From: Macondimonas sp045864775
GTDB taxonomy: Bacteria; Pseudomonadota; Gammaproteobacteria; UBA5335
Assembly: GCA_045864775.1 (NCBI GenBank)
Contig: BTVR01000002.1
Coordinates: forward strand, 1,116,001-1,180,000
Direction: 5' to 3'
DNA length: 64,000 nucleotides
A model generated the notes under the pieces. That model worked only from the letters and a program-made list of their open reading frames with translations, was not told where the DNA came from and did not search any database. The position numbers were made by a program, and so were the translations under genes. This document shows positions 7,528-16,193 of the stretch, piece by piece (within the stretch, counting starts at the first letter, position 1; the number at the start of each line of letters is the position of its first letter).

Positions 7528-8339
7528 CAGGGGGCCTCGTCCTGGGGCGGTTGAGGCTGCGGCGGCGGACTGTCCAGGGGCGGGTGATCCCAGATCAGCA
7601 GCACCTCGCGACTGCGGTCCACCTGCGCCGTCACCTCCGCGCGGACCTGCGCGAACCGGCCCTGTCCCTGACGGTCGATCGTGCGGACCGTCGCGACTGG
7701 ATAGCCGCGCGGGAATCGTCCGCCCAGACCCGAGGTGATCAGGAGATCCCCCTCCCGGATGTCGGCATTGCGCGGCAGATACGGCAGCGTCAGCCAGCGG
7801 CTTTCGCCCGTGCCCTGCGCCACGGTCCGCAGGCCGTTGCGATTCACTTCGACCGGCAGCGAATGGTTGGCGTCGGTGATGAGCAAGGCCATCGACGTGT
7901 TGAGATTGACCTGCGTGATCTGACCCATCACGCCGTGGGCGTCGATGATGGGCTGACCGACGTGGACCTGATGCAGCAAGCCCCGATTGAGGGTGATGCG
8001 CTGGCGGTAGGGGTCGAGGTCCATGCCCATGATCTCGGCGATCGACAGGCGATCGTCGAGTCGGCTCGAGGACTGCAGCAATTCGCGCAGGCGGGCGTTT
8101 TCCGCCTGCAGCACGGCCAGCTTCTGGATCTGCGCCTCGAGCAACACCTGTCGGGTACGCAGGCTTTCGTTCTCGGAGAGCAGGTTGCGGCGACTGCCGA
8201 CGCTTTCCAGTGCTTCGCGGCCGAGTCGCACCGGCAGATCGACCGCAAGCTGGACGGGGTAGACCACGGTGCCGAGGAACAGCCGCAGCCGCGTCGACTG
8301 CCCCGAGTCATAGATCATCAGGGCGATCGCGGCGAGCAC
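7527..8339 (-). CDS. mreC: Rod shape-determining protein MreC; 5' end probably frameshifted
   Basis: MreC is a bitopic periplasmic protein that activates PBP2. The 270 residues from GTG 8339 show the coiled coil (about 45-80) and beta domains ending in a proline-rich tail. The annotated start is suspect. It falls in the middle of the only membrane helix, and the same frame upstream reads an excellent MreC N-terminus (AIKPLFLKTRALHLRLVLFV) with no start codon before the mreB stop. An ATG at 8415 would give MPPGGKAIKPLFL if the run of six C at 8401-8406 (plus strand) were five. Either there is a one-base insertion or sequencing error, or initiation uses an unusual codon. The gene identity is firm. 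Confidence 0.93.
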   Translation of the reverse strand: MLAAIALMIYDSGQSTRLRLFLGTVVYPVQLAVDLPVRLGREALESVGSRRNLLSENESLRTRQVLLEAQIQKLAVLQAENARLRELLQSSSRLDDRLSIAEIMGMDLDPYRQRITLNRGLLHQVHVGQPIIDAHGVMGQITQVNLNTSMALLITDANHSLPVEVNRNGLRTVAQGTGESRWLTLPYLPRNADIREGDLLITSGLGGRFPRGYPVATVRTIDRQGQGRFAQVRAEVTAQVDRSREVLLIWDHPPLDSPPPQPQPPQDEAP

Positions 8340-8438
8340 GAACAGGACGAGGCGCAGATGCAGCGCACGGGTCTTGAGGAACAGCGGTTTGATGGCCTTG
8401 CCCCCCGGGCGGCATCGCGTCCGGCCGCGACGAGCGGC

Positions 8439-9488
8439 TCAGTCCAGCGAGAACAGGTCGACGCCGTGCTGATCCACGAGTTCCAGCACCCGCCCGCCGC
8501 CGTGCGCCACGCAGGTGAGCGGTTCGTCGGCCAGCACCACGGGAATGCCCGTCTCTTCCATCAGCAACCGGTCCAGATCGCGCAACAGGCTGCCGCCGCC
8601 GGTGAGCACGATGCCGCGTTCGGCGACATCGGAGGCCAGCTCCGGCGGGGTCTGTTCCAGCGCCGTCTTGACCGCGCGCACGATGACGCTCAGCGGTTCC
8701 TGCAGGGACTCGAGGATTTCGTTGCTGTTCAGCGTGAAGCTGCGCGGCACGCCTTCGGACAGATGGCGCCCCTTGACTTCGATCTCGCGCATCTCCTTGG
8801 CGGGGAAGGCCGAACCGATCTCGCGTTTGATGCGCTCGGCCGTGGTCTCGCCGATCAGGATGCCGTAGTTGCGGCGCACGTAGTTGACGATGGCGTCGTC
8901 GAACTTGTCCCCGCCGACCCGCGCCGAAGCCGCATAGACGATGCCGTTGAGCGACATCACGGCCACCTCGGAGGTGCCCCCGCCCACGTCCAGCACCATG
9001 GAGCCGCGTGCCTCGTGCACCGGAATGCCCGCGCCCATGGCGGCAGCCACGGGCTCTTCGATGAGGTACACCCGCCGGGCGCCGGCGCCGGCTGCCGATT
9101 CCTTGATCGCGCGGCGCTCGACCTGGGTCGCGCCATAGGGCACGCAGATCAGCACACGCGGACTGGGACGAAAGTAGGGCGAATCGTGGACCTTGCGGAT
9201 GAAGTGCTGGAGCATCTTCTCGGTCGCGGTGAAGTCGGCGATCACCCCGTCCTTGAGCGGCCGGATGGCGGTGATGTGGCCGGGCGTGCGACCCACCATG
9301 GCCTTGGCCGCGGCGCCCACCGCCTCGATGGTCTTGCCGCGCCCGTTGCCGTCGTCACGGATCGCCACGACCGAGGGTTCGTCGAGCACGATGCCGCTGC
9401 CCCGGGCGTAGATCAAGGTGTTGGCGGTGCCGAGGTCGATGGACAGGTCATTGGAGAAAAATCCCCGAAGCCCTTTGAATTTCAGCAT
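8439..9488 (-). CDS. mreB: Rod shape-determining actin homologue MreB
   Basis: MreB forms ATP-dependent filaments under the inner membrane that guide lateral wall synthesis. The 349-residue product begins MLKFKGLRGFFSNDLSIDLG, with a hydrophobic N-terminus for membrane binding, and has the actin phosphate loops DLGTANT (18-24) and LDVGGGTSEVAV, plus the adenosine motif VLTGGGSLLRDL. Length matches the family. It is the first gene of the cluster and diverges from gatC across a 178-bp promoter region; mreC follows about 25-100 bp downstream depending on which start is right. Confidence 0.97.
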   Translation of the reverse strand: MLKFKGLRGFFSNDLSIDLGTANTLIYARGSGIVLDEPSVVAIRDDGNGRGKTIEAVGAAAKAMVGRTPGHITAIRPLKDGVIADFTATEKMLQHFIRKVHDSPYFRPSPRVLICVPYGATQVERRAIKESAAGAGARRVYLIEEPVAAAMGAGIPVHEARGSMVLDVGGGTSEVAVMSLNGIVYAASARVGGDKFDDAIVNYVRRNYGILIGETTAERIKREIGSAFPAKEMREIEVKGRHLSEGVPRSFTLNSNEILESLQEPLSVIVRAVKTALEQTPPELASDVAERGIVLTGGGSLLRDLDRLLMEETGIPVVLADEPLTCVAHGGGRVLELVDQHGVDLFSLD

Positions 9489-9666
9489 GGAGGTCTCTTG
9501 GTCCTGTGCGGCGAATGGGCGGATCGCAAGCTGTTAAACTGCCAGACTCTAGCAACGCCGCATGACCGGAGCAAGGCCGGGGGCCTGCCGGGCGCGCTTG
9601 CGTGTACACTGCGGCGCACCGCGACGGCATCCCAGGCTCTCGCGCCCGCCCGTTGGAGAACCGCAC
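9489..9666. promoter_or_regulatory. Divergent promoter region between mreB and gatCAB
   Basis: 178 bases separate two divergent operons, so both promoters must lie here. For gatC, TACACT at 9605-9610 is a plausible -10 box with only a weak -35 upstream. The AT-rich stretch at about 9530-9550 is the likeliest core for mreB. No operator is recognised. Confidence 0.4.
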
Positions 9667-9954
9667 ATGTCGCTGAACATCGATACCGTCCGGGGCATCG
9701 CGCATCTGGCGCGCCTGGCCGTCAGTGAGCCCGAACTCGAAGCCCACGCCCTGACGCTGTCGCGCTGCCTCGATCTTTTGGCCGAGATCAACGCCGCGGA
9801 TACCACGGGTGTCGCCGAGATGGCGCATCCCTCGGATCTGGCACAACGGTTGCGGCCCGACGAGGTCACCGAAACCGACGTGCGGGAGGCCTGTCTGGCG
9901 CAGGCGCCGGCCGCCGAGAACGGCCTGTTTCTGGTTCCCAAGGTCATCGAATAA
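9667..9954 (+). CDS. gatC: Aspartyl/glutamyl-tRNA amidotransferase subunit C
   Basis: GatC is the small linker subunit that wraps GatA and GatB in the enzyme converting mischarged Asp-tRNA(Asn) or Glu-tRNA(Gln) to the amide form. The 95-residue product starts MSLNIDTVRGIAHLARLAVS and has the family's helical N-terminal half and a C-terminal RPDEVTETDVREACLAQAP stretch. The next gene, gatA, starts 27 bases later and gatB follows, giving the complete CAB order. The presence of GatCAB implies that at least one of asparaginyl- or glutaminyl-tRNA is made indirectly. Confidence 0.95.
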   Translation: MSLNIDTVRGIAHLARLAVSEPELEAHALTLSRCLDLLAEINAADTTGVAEMAHPSDLAQRLRPDEVTETDVREACLAQAPAAENGLFLVPKVIE

Positions 9955-9981
9955 ACCACGCACGCCCCGCCGGGAGTTTGC

Positions 9982-11436
9982 ATGCACAGTCTGTCCGTCG
10001 CCGAAATGGCCGAGGCCCTGGCCCAAGGGCAATGCACCAGCGAAGAGCTGACCGAGGTGTTTCTGGAGCGCATCGCGCAGTTCGATGGCGAGCTCAACAG
10101 CCTCGTCACCGTCGAGCCGGAACGCGCGCTGGCGCAGGCGCGCGAGGCCGACGCGCGCCGCCGTCGCAGCGACGCAGGGCCCTTGACCGGCGTGCCCATG
10201 ATCCACAAGGACATCTTCCTCACGGCCGGCCAGCGCACCACCTGTGGCTCGCGCATGCTGGGCGAGTTCGTGCCGCCCTTCGACGCCACCATCGTTGCGC
10301 GCTGCGCGGCGGCGGGCCTCGTCACCCTGGGCAAGGCCAACATGGACGAGTTCGCCATGGGCTCGTCCAACGAGACCAGCTATTTCGGCCCGGTGCGCAA
10401 TCCCTGGGATCCGGCGCGGGTGCCGGGCGGCTCCTCCGGCGGCTCGGCCGCCGCCGTGGCCGCGCGTCTGGCGCCGCTCGCCACCGGCTCGGACACCGGC
10501 GGCTCGATCCGCCAGCCGGCCGCGCTGTGCGGCATCACCGGCCTCAAGCCCACCTACGGCCGGGTGTCGCGCTACGGCATGATCGCCTTTGCCTCCAGCC
10601 TCGATCAGGCCGGCGTGTTCGGGCGCGACGCGCAGGACTGCGCCCTGCTGCTGGAGGCCATGGCCGGCTTCGATCCGCGCGACTCCACCAGCGTGGACCG
10701 GCCCGTGCCGCACTACGCGGGCAGCCTGAATCACCCGCTCACCGGCCTGCGCATCGGCATCCCGGCCGAGTTCTTCGGCGCCGGTCTCGACCCGGCGGTG
10801 GGTGAGGCCGTCGAGGCGGCGCTCAAGGTGTTCGAGACCCTCGGCGCGACCCTGCATCCTGTACACCTGCCGAACCTCGGGCTCTCGGTGCCGACCTACT
10901 ACACGCTGGCGCCGGCCGAGGCCTCTTCCAACCTCTCGCGCTTCGACGGCGTGCGCTACGGCCATCGCTGCGAGAACCCCGTGAACCTGGAGGATCTCTA
11001 CAAGCGCAGCCGTGGGGAGGGCTTCGGCGACGAGGTCAAGCGCCGCATCATGATCGGCACCTACGTCCTCTCGGCCGGCTACTACGACGCCTACTACCTC
11101 AAGGCCCAGCGCTGCCGGCGCCTGATCACCGAGGATTTTCGCCGCGTGTTCGAGACCGTCGACGTGCTGGCCGGCCCCACAGCGCCCGAGGTGGCCTTCC
11201 GGCTGGGCGAGAAGACGGACGATCCGGTCAAGATGTATCTGTCGGACATCAACACCATCGCGGTGAATCTCGCCGGTCTGCCGGGCCTGTCGCTGCCGGC
11301 CGGCTTCGTCGAGAACCTGCCGGTGGGTCTGCAGCTCATCGGGCCGCACTTCGAGGAAGGCCGGTTGCTCAACATGGCGCATCAGTTCCAGCGGGAAACC
11401 GACTGGCACCGCCGCCGTCCGACCGCTTTCGCCTGA
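9982..11436 (+). CDS. gatA: Aspartyl/glutamyl-tRNA amidotransferase subunit A (amidase)
   Basis: GatA releases ammonia from glutamine or asparagine for the transamidation done by GatB. The 484-residue product is an amidase-signature enzyme. Lys76 (MIHKDIFLT), Ser151 and Ser175 in the GGSSGGSAAAV to GSDTGGSIRQPA region form the Ser-cisSer-Lys triad with the spacing known for GatA (75 and 24 residues). The C-terminal GLPGLSLPAGF is also typical. It lies between gatC and gatB with short gaps (27 and 31 bases), consistent with one transcript. Confidence 0.96.
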   Translation: MHSLSVAEMAEALAQGQCTSEELTEVFLERIAQFDGELNSLVTVEPERALAQAREADARRRRSDAGPLTGVPMIHKDIFLTAGQRTTCGSRMLGEFVPPFDATIVARCAAAGLVTLGKANMDEFAMGSSNETSYFGPVRNPWDPARVPGGSSGGSAAAVAARLAPLATGSDTGGSIRQPAALCGITGLKPTYGRVSRYGMIAFASSLDQAGVFGRDAQDCALLLEAMAGFDPRDSTSVDRPVPHYAGSLNHPLTGLRIGIPAEFFGAGLDPAVGEAVEAALKVFETLGATLHPVHLPNLGLSVPTYYTLAPAEASSNLSRFDGVRYGHRCENPVNLEDLYKRSRGEGFGDEVKRRIMIGTYVLSAGYYDAYYLKAQRCRRLITEDFRRVFETVDVLAGPTAPEVAFRLGEKTDDPVKMYLSDINTIAVNLAGLPGLSLPAGFVENLPVGLQLIGPHFEEGRLLNMAHQFQRETDWHRRRPTAFA

Positions 11437-11467
11437 CATCGGCCCGCACCCTTCGAGGACACCTGCA

Positions 11468-12904
11468 ATGGAATGGGAAGTCGTGATCGGGCTGGAAATC
11501 CACGCCCAGCTCGCCACCCGCAGCAAGATCTTTTCCGGCGCCGCCACGCGCTATGGCGCGGCGCCCAACACCCAGGCCAGCGTCATCGACCTGGGCTATC
11601 CGGGAACGCTGCCCGTGCTCAACGAGGCGGCGGTACGCATGGCGGTGAAATTCGGCCTTGCCGTGCAGGCCCACATCGCGCCGCGCTCGGTGTTCGCGCG
11701 CAAGAACTACTTCTACCCCGATCTGCCGAAGGGCTACCAGATCAGCCAGTTCGAGCTGCCCGTGGTGGGCCAGGGGCACTTGGACATCGATCTGGAAAAC
11801 GGCGAACGCAAGCGCATCGGCATCACCCGCGCCCATCTGGAAGAAGACGCCGGCAAGAGCCTGCACGAGGATTTCCACGGGCTCTCGGGCATCGATCTGA
11901 ACCGCGCCGGCACGCCGCTGCTCGAGATCGTCTCCGAACCCGACCTGCGCTCGGCGAAGGAAGCCGTGGCCTACATGAAGAAGCTGCACGCCCTGGTGCG
12001 CTATCTGGAGATCTGCGACGGCAACATGCAGGAAGGCTCGTTCCGCTGCGACGCCAACGTCTCGGTGCGCCGGCGCGGCGCGGAGCGCCTCGGCACGCGC
12101 TGCGAGATCAAGAATCTCAATTCCTTCCGTTTCGTGGAGCGGGCCATCAACCACGAAGTCGAGCGCCAGATCGATCTGATCGAAAGCGGCGGCGCGGTGG
12201 TGCAGGAAACGCGCCTGTATGACTCGGTCAAGGATCAGACCCGCTCGATGCGCAGCAAGGAGGAAGCCAACGATTACCGCTACTTCCCCGACCCGGACCT
12301 GTTGCCGCTGGTGATCGAGCCGGCCTTCGTCGATGCCGTGCGCGCCACCCTGCCCGAGCTCCCCGACGCCAAGCGCGCCCGCTTCGCCGCCGACTATGGC
12401 CTGCCCGATTACGACGCCGGCGTGCTCACCAGCACGCGCGAGGTGGCCGATTACTACGAAGCCGTCGTGGCGCAGGCCCCAAGCGATGCCAAGCTCGCCG
12501 CGAACTGGGTCATGGGCGAACTGGCCGCGCGGCTCAACGAGGCCAACCTCGACATCGCGCAGAGCCGGGTCGGCGCCGCGCAACTGGCCGGGTTGCTGGT
12601 GCGCATCAGCGACGAGACCATCTCGGGCAAGATCGCCAAGCAGGTGTTCGAGGTGCTCTGGAACGAGGGCGGTGACGCCGACGCCGTCATCGACCGGCTG
12701 GGCCTGCGGCAGATCACCGACAGCGGCGCGCTGGAAGCCATCATCGACCAGATCATCGCCGACAACCCGGCCCAGCGCGACCAGTACCGCGCGGGCAAGG
12801 ACAAGCTGTTCGGCTTTTTCGTCGGTCAGGCGATGAAGGCCACGGGCGGCAAGGCCAACCCCGCCCAGCTCAACGAGCTCCTGCGCCGCAAGCTGGATGG
12901 CTGA
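11468..12904 (+). CDS. gatB: Aspartyl/glutamyl-tRNA amidotransferase subunit B
   Basis: GatB phosphorylates the mischarged aminoacyl-tRNA with ATP and transfers the ammonia. The 478-residue protein begins MEWEVVIGLEIHAQLATRSK, a near-invariant GatB start. It also has YFYPDLPKGYQISQ, the RCDANVSVR signature and the C-terminal GatB/YqeY helical tail that reads the tRNA (NPAQLNELLRRKL). It is the last of gatCAB; hslO starts within or right after its stop codon. Confidence 0.97.
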   Translation: MEWEVVIGLEIHAQLATRSKIFSGAATRYGAAPNTQASVIDLGYPGTLPVLNEAAVRMAVKFGLAVQAHIAPRSVFARKNYFYPDLPKGYQISQFELPVVGQGHLDIDLENGERKRIGITRAHLEEDAGKSLHEDFHGLSGIDLNRAGTPLLEIVSEPDLRSAKEAVAYMKKLHALVRYLEICDGNMQEGSFRCDANVSVRRRGAERLGTRCEIKNLNSFRFVERAINHEVERQIDLIESGGAVVQETRLYDSVKDQTRSMRSKEEANDYRYFPDPDLLPLVIEPAFVDAVRATLPELPDAKRARFAADYGLPDYDAGVLTSTREVADYYEAVVAQAPSDAKLAANWVMGELAARLNEANLDIAQSRVGAAQLAGLLVRISDETISGKIAKQVFEVLWNEGGDADAVIDRLGLRQITDSGALEAIIDQIIADNPAQRDQYRAGKDKLFGFFVGQAMKATGGKANPAQLNELLRRKLDG

Positions 12905-12905
12905 A

Positions 12906-13772
12906 ATGAGTGACGGCGACCGTCTGTACCGCTTCCTGTTCGAGGATTTCCCGATCCGCGGGCAATGGGTGCGCCTGGAAGCCACCTGGCAGGAAGCGCA
13001 ATCGCGCCGCATCGATCCGCCCCCGGTGCGGCGCCTGCTCGGCGAGGCCATGGCGGCCAGCGCCCTGCTCACGGCGGGACTGAAGTTCGAGGGACGGCTG
13101 AATCTGCAGATCGAAACCGACGGTCCGCTGCGCCTCGTGCTGGCGCAGTGCGACCACCGGCTGCACCTGCGCGCCACGGCCCGCTACGACGAAAGCCTGC
13201 TAAGCGATGAGATCGGTTTCGGCGCGCACGGCCGGCTGCTGCTGGCGCTGGAGGGTCGGAAACCCCATGAGCGCTATCAAGGCGTCGTCCCGCTGGCCGG
13301 GGAGGATCTCGCGGGCGCCCTCGAGCACTATTTCGCCCAGTCCGAGCAGCTCCCGGCGCGGCTGCGCTTTGCGTTAACCGAGCACACCGTCACCGGGCTG
13401 CTGCTGCAGCGCATGCCGGGCGAGAGCGCCGATCCCGACGCCTGGAACCGCTGCAACCAGTTGTTCGACACCCTGGGCGCGGCTGAGCTGCAGCAATGGC
13501 CGGCCGAGACGCTGCTGCGCCGGCTGTTCGCCGAGGAGAACGTGCGGCTGTTCGAGCCGGCGCCGGTCAGCTTCCGCTGCCGCTGCTCCCGCGAAGGCGT
13601 GGCTGCCATGCTCCGTCAACTGGGCAGCGAGGAACTGCACGACATCCTGCGCGAACAGGGCAAGGTCTCGGTCACCTGCGAGTTCTGCGGACGCGATTAC
13701 CGCTTCGATGCCGTCGACGTGGGCCAGCTCCTCGCCGACGACGCGCCGCCGCCGTCCTCCGCCACGCACTGA
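12906..13772 (+). CDS. hslO: Redox-regulated chaperone Hsp33
   Basis: Hsp33 is a cytoplasmic holdase switched on when oxidation releases zinc from its four C-terminal cysteines. With the ATG at 12906 the product is 288 residues beginning MSDGDRLYRFLFED, which matches family starts; an ATG at 12897 overlapping the gatB stop would add three residues. The cysteines are in FRCRCS (225, 227) and TCEFCG (258, 261), the CxC...CxxC redox switch. Its 3' end overlaps the convergent PAP2 gene by 76 bases. No own promoter is evident, so it may be read from gatCAB. Confidence 0.95.
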   Translation: MSDGDRLYRFLFEDFPIRGQWVRLEATWQEAQSRRIDPPPVRRLLGEAMAASALLTAGLKFEGRLNLQIETDGPLRLVLAQCDHRLHLRATARYDESLLSDEIGFGAHGRLLLALEGRKPHERYQGVVPLAGEDLAGALEHYFAQSEQLPARLRFALTEHTVTGLLLQRMPGESADPDAWNRCNQLFDTLGAAELQQWPAETLLRRLFAEENVRLFEPAPVSFRCRCSREGVAAMLRQLGSEELHDILREQGKVSVTCEFCGRDYRFDAVDVGQLLADDAPPPSSATH

Positions 13773-14482
13773 TCGGCGTCCGCCCGACCGCCGACCGAGC
13801 CGGCCGATCGCAGGAGCGGATGGCGCCGCGTGAAGGCGCGCCACCACAGCCGGGTGGTCCACCACCCGAGCGCGCCTCCCGCCACGGCGTCGCTCAGGTA
13901 ATGCGCCGTCAGCACCACCCGGCTGGACGCCAGCAGCACGCCGGCGAGCAGGAACAGCCGGCGCCCGCGCGGCCACAGGCAGGCCAGTGCGACGCTGACG
14001 GCCAGCGCCGTGTTGGCATGGCCCGAGGGGAAGGAGCTGAAATCGTAGCCACCTTCGAAGAAATAAAACCCGTATTCGCCCCGCAACATCAATGCGTTGA
14101 ACCGCGCCCGCCCGAAGACGTACTTGAGGCCGTTCACCAGCACGCCGGAAGTCGCGACGCTGAGAAAGACGAAGGCGCACGCCAAACCGATCCGCTGCGC
14201 GTGGACCCGCATGGCCGGCGCATCGACCAGGCGCTGCGCCAGCAGGGCCAGCACGCCGATCAGCGCCGCCGCGGACAACACCCAGAGCGAGTCGCCCGCG
14301 TGCGTGATCCAGGAGGCCAGCCCATCGAAAACAAACGTCCGGCGGCGAAACATCCAGGCCAGCGGACGATCGATCCAGAGGACGCAGAGCGTCGTGGCGA
14401 GGGCCCCGCCGAGGAGCAGCGCGCCGTAGCGGGCCGGACCCGGCAGGACGCGATTCGCCCCGTCGCCCCGGCCGCGACTCAT
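13697..14482 (-). CDS. PAP2-family lipid phosphatase, membrane protein
   Basis: PAP2 enzymes of this type remove phosphate from lipids such as undecaprenyl pyrophosphate, lipid A or phosphatidate at the outer face of the inner membrane. The 261-residue product has about five or six membrane segments and the three phosphatase motifs: KYVFGRAR, FPSGHANTA and SRVVLTAHYLSD. The last about 40 residues are low-complexity and overlap hslO in antisense, so the true end may be slightly degenerate. Its start overlaps the neighbouring glycosyltransferase stop by 4 bases, tying it to envelope glycolipid work. The substrate cannot be told from sequence. Confidence 0.85.
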   Translation of the reverse strand: MSRGRGDGANRVLPGPARYGALLLGGALATTLCVLWIDRPLAWMFRRRTFVFDGLASWITHAGDSLWVLSAAALIGVLALLAQRLVDAPAMRVHAQRIGLACAFVFLSVATSGVLVNGLKYVFGRARFNALMLRGEYGFYFFEGGYDFSSFPSGHANTALAVSVALACLWPRGRRLFLLAGVLLASSRVVLTAHYLSDAVAGGALGWWTTRLWWRAFTRRHPLLRSAGSVGGRADADQCVAEDGGGASSARSWPTSTASKR

Positions 14483-16125
14483 CGCGCCGCCCCGGCCAGG
14501 TGGTAGAGCGTCAAGCGCAGCGGACCGCCGCCGTTGAGATCGCGCGCGGCGATGCGCGCCAGCGGCTCGGCGCCCGCGTCCGCGACGGCCAGCGCCGCCA
14601 GAAACGCCGCTTCCCGCCGCTCATCCACCAGCACCGGCCGCTCCGATTCGCGCAGGAGCCGCCGGGCCGCCGCATCGCCGTCACTCAGCAGCGTCGTCGC
14701 GCGGCCCGTCCAGAAAACGAGACTGGGCTCGGTATAGCCGGCGGCGATGAGCGGCGCCGTGATGCCCTGCGCCTCCAGCTGCCGCGCCACTTCGCGGCTG
14801 GGCCAGAGCGCGTCGAGCCGCGGCAGCATGAGCCCCAGCACCAGTCCCGCGGGCAGGAGGCCGGACAGCGCAAGCGCCGGTCGGGGGCGCCCCCGCGCCA
14901 GCAGCGCCGCCGCGCCCAACACCGTCGCGGCGGCCACAAGGGCAAATCCGCCGGGCGGCTCATCCGCCGCGCGCGGCAGCCCAATCGTCAGGCCCGACAG
15001 GACCAACGCACCGAGCGCCCACAGCGCGCCGCCGAGCCAGCGGCTCCAGGCCGGCGCGACCGCCTGCGGAGCCGCGCGCAGCTTGCCCGCCATCAGGCAC
15101 AAGGCCGGCACGGCCGGCAGGATGTAGTGCGGCAGCTTGGTGGGGATCAGCTCGAACAGCAGCCAGAAGGGCACCGCCCAGGCCAGCAGAAACCGCGCGG
15201 CGGGCTCGGCGCGCGCGCGCCAGCACGCCACCACACCCGGCACCAGCAGCAGCACGGCGGGCCAGAGCGTCAGCGGCGTCAGCAGCAGATGCGTGCCCGG
15301 CGGCGCGCCATGGGACTCCTGTCCGCGCGCCGCCTTGGCGAGCAGATCGCGCGCCACAGCGTCATGCCAGAAAGCGCCGTCGCTCGCCCGGGTGATGGCC
15401 CACAGCCACGGCGCCACCAGCAGCGCAAACCAGAACAGTCCCCAGCCCGGCCGCAGCGCGCGCCACAGCCGCGCATCGCGGTCGGCCAGCGCGAGGGCGA
15501 GCACGGTCAGCAACGACGCCAGCAGGGCGATCGGGCCCTTGACCAAGAGCGCCGCCGCCTGCGCCAGCCAGAATCCATGCACCGCGAGCGGGGGAACGGG
15601 CCGATGTGCCCGATGGGCCCAGTAGAACGCCCAGAGCGCTGCCTGCGCCGCCACCACCAGCGCCAGCAGGACGGCATCGGTCTTGGCCAGCCGGGCTTCG
15701 ACCCCCACCAACACGGTGAGCGCGAGCAGCGCGCCGGCGCGCCAGCCCGTGCCCGGCGCGCCCAGCCGTTCACCCAAGCGCGCCGTCAAGGCCACGGCAG
15801 CCAGCGCCCCGAACAGGGACGGCAGGCGAAACGGCCAGATGGGGTTGTCCCAACCCGTGCCGGCCAGTCGCGCCGCGCCGGCCTGCAGCCAGTAGATGCC
15901 GGCCGGCTTGTTCAGACGCGCCTGTTCCTGGAAACGGATGTGCACGTAGTCGCCGTCTTCCAGCATCTGGCGGCTGGCCTGGGCAAAGCGCGATTCGTCC
16001 CGATCGGTCGGCGGCAGGCTGAAAAAGCCGGGCAGGAACAGCGCCAGCGCGCCCAGCAACAGCAGCAGCCTGGCCGCAGCGGCGCGCGGGAATGAACCGG
16101 TGGGGACAGCCATGAGACCCTTCAC
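14479..16125 (-). CDS. GT39-family (ArnT-like) membrane glycosyltransferase
   Basis: Proteins of this family move a sugar from a polyprenyl-phosphate donor to lipid A, protein or another glycan on the periplasmic side. The 548-residue product has many membrane segments. It also has the first-loop motif PPTDRDESRFAQASRQML with the acidic pair that is catalytic in ArnT/PMT enzymes, followed by RLNKPAGIYWLQ, both close to ArnT. The C-terminal 150 residues form a soluble domain. Together with the overlapping PAP2 gene it could modify lipid A phosphates. A true ArnT role is not shown because no arnBCA genes are present in the window. Confidence 0.85.
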   Translation of the reverse strand: MKGLMAVPTGSFPRAAAARLLLLLGALALFLPGFFSLPPTDRDESRFAQASRQMLEDGDYVHIRFQEQARLNKPAGIYWLQAGAARLAGTGWDNPIWPFRLPSLFGALAAVALTARLGERLGAPGTGWRAGALLALTVLVGVEARLAKTDAVLLALVVAAQAALWAFYWAHRAHRPVPPLAVHGFWLAQAAALLVKGPIALLASLLTVLALALADRDARLWRALRPGWGLFWFALLVAPWLWAITRASDGAFWHDAVARDLLAKAARGQESHGAPPGTHLLLTPLTLWPAVLLLVPGVVACWRARAEPAARFLLAWAVPFWLLFELIPTKLPHYILPAVPALCLMAGKLRAAPQAVAPAWSRWLGGALWALGALVLSGLTIGLPRAADEPPGGFALVAAATVLGAAALLARGRPRPALALSGLLPAGLVLGLMLPRLDALWPSREVARQLEAQGITAPLIAAGYTEPSLVFWTGRATTLLSDGDAAARRLLRESERPVLVDERREAAFLAALAVADAGAEPLARIAARDLNGGGPLRLTLYHLAGAAR

Positions 16126-16193
16126 GGAATCGTCGCGAAAGCCCGCTAGCCTATCGCTCCCATGTGAACGGCCGATGACTCGACGAGCGCTTC

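Noticed and set aside
7482..9728. Long plus-strand open frame
   Set aside because: Antisense to mreC and mreB; the minus-strand genes have full family motifs.
9448..11547. Long minus-strand open frame
   Set aside because: Antisense to gatC and gatA.
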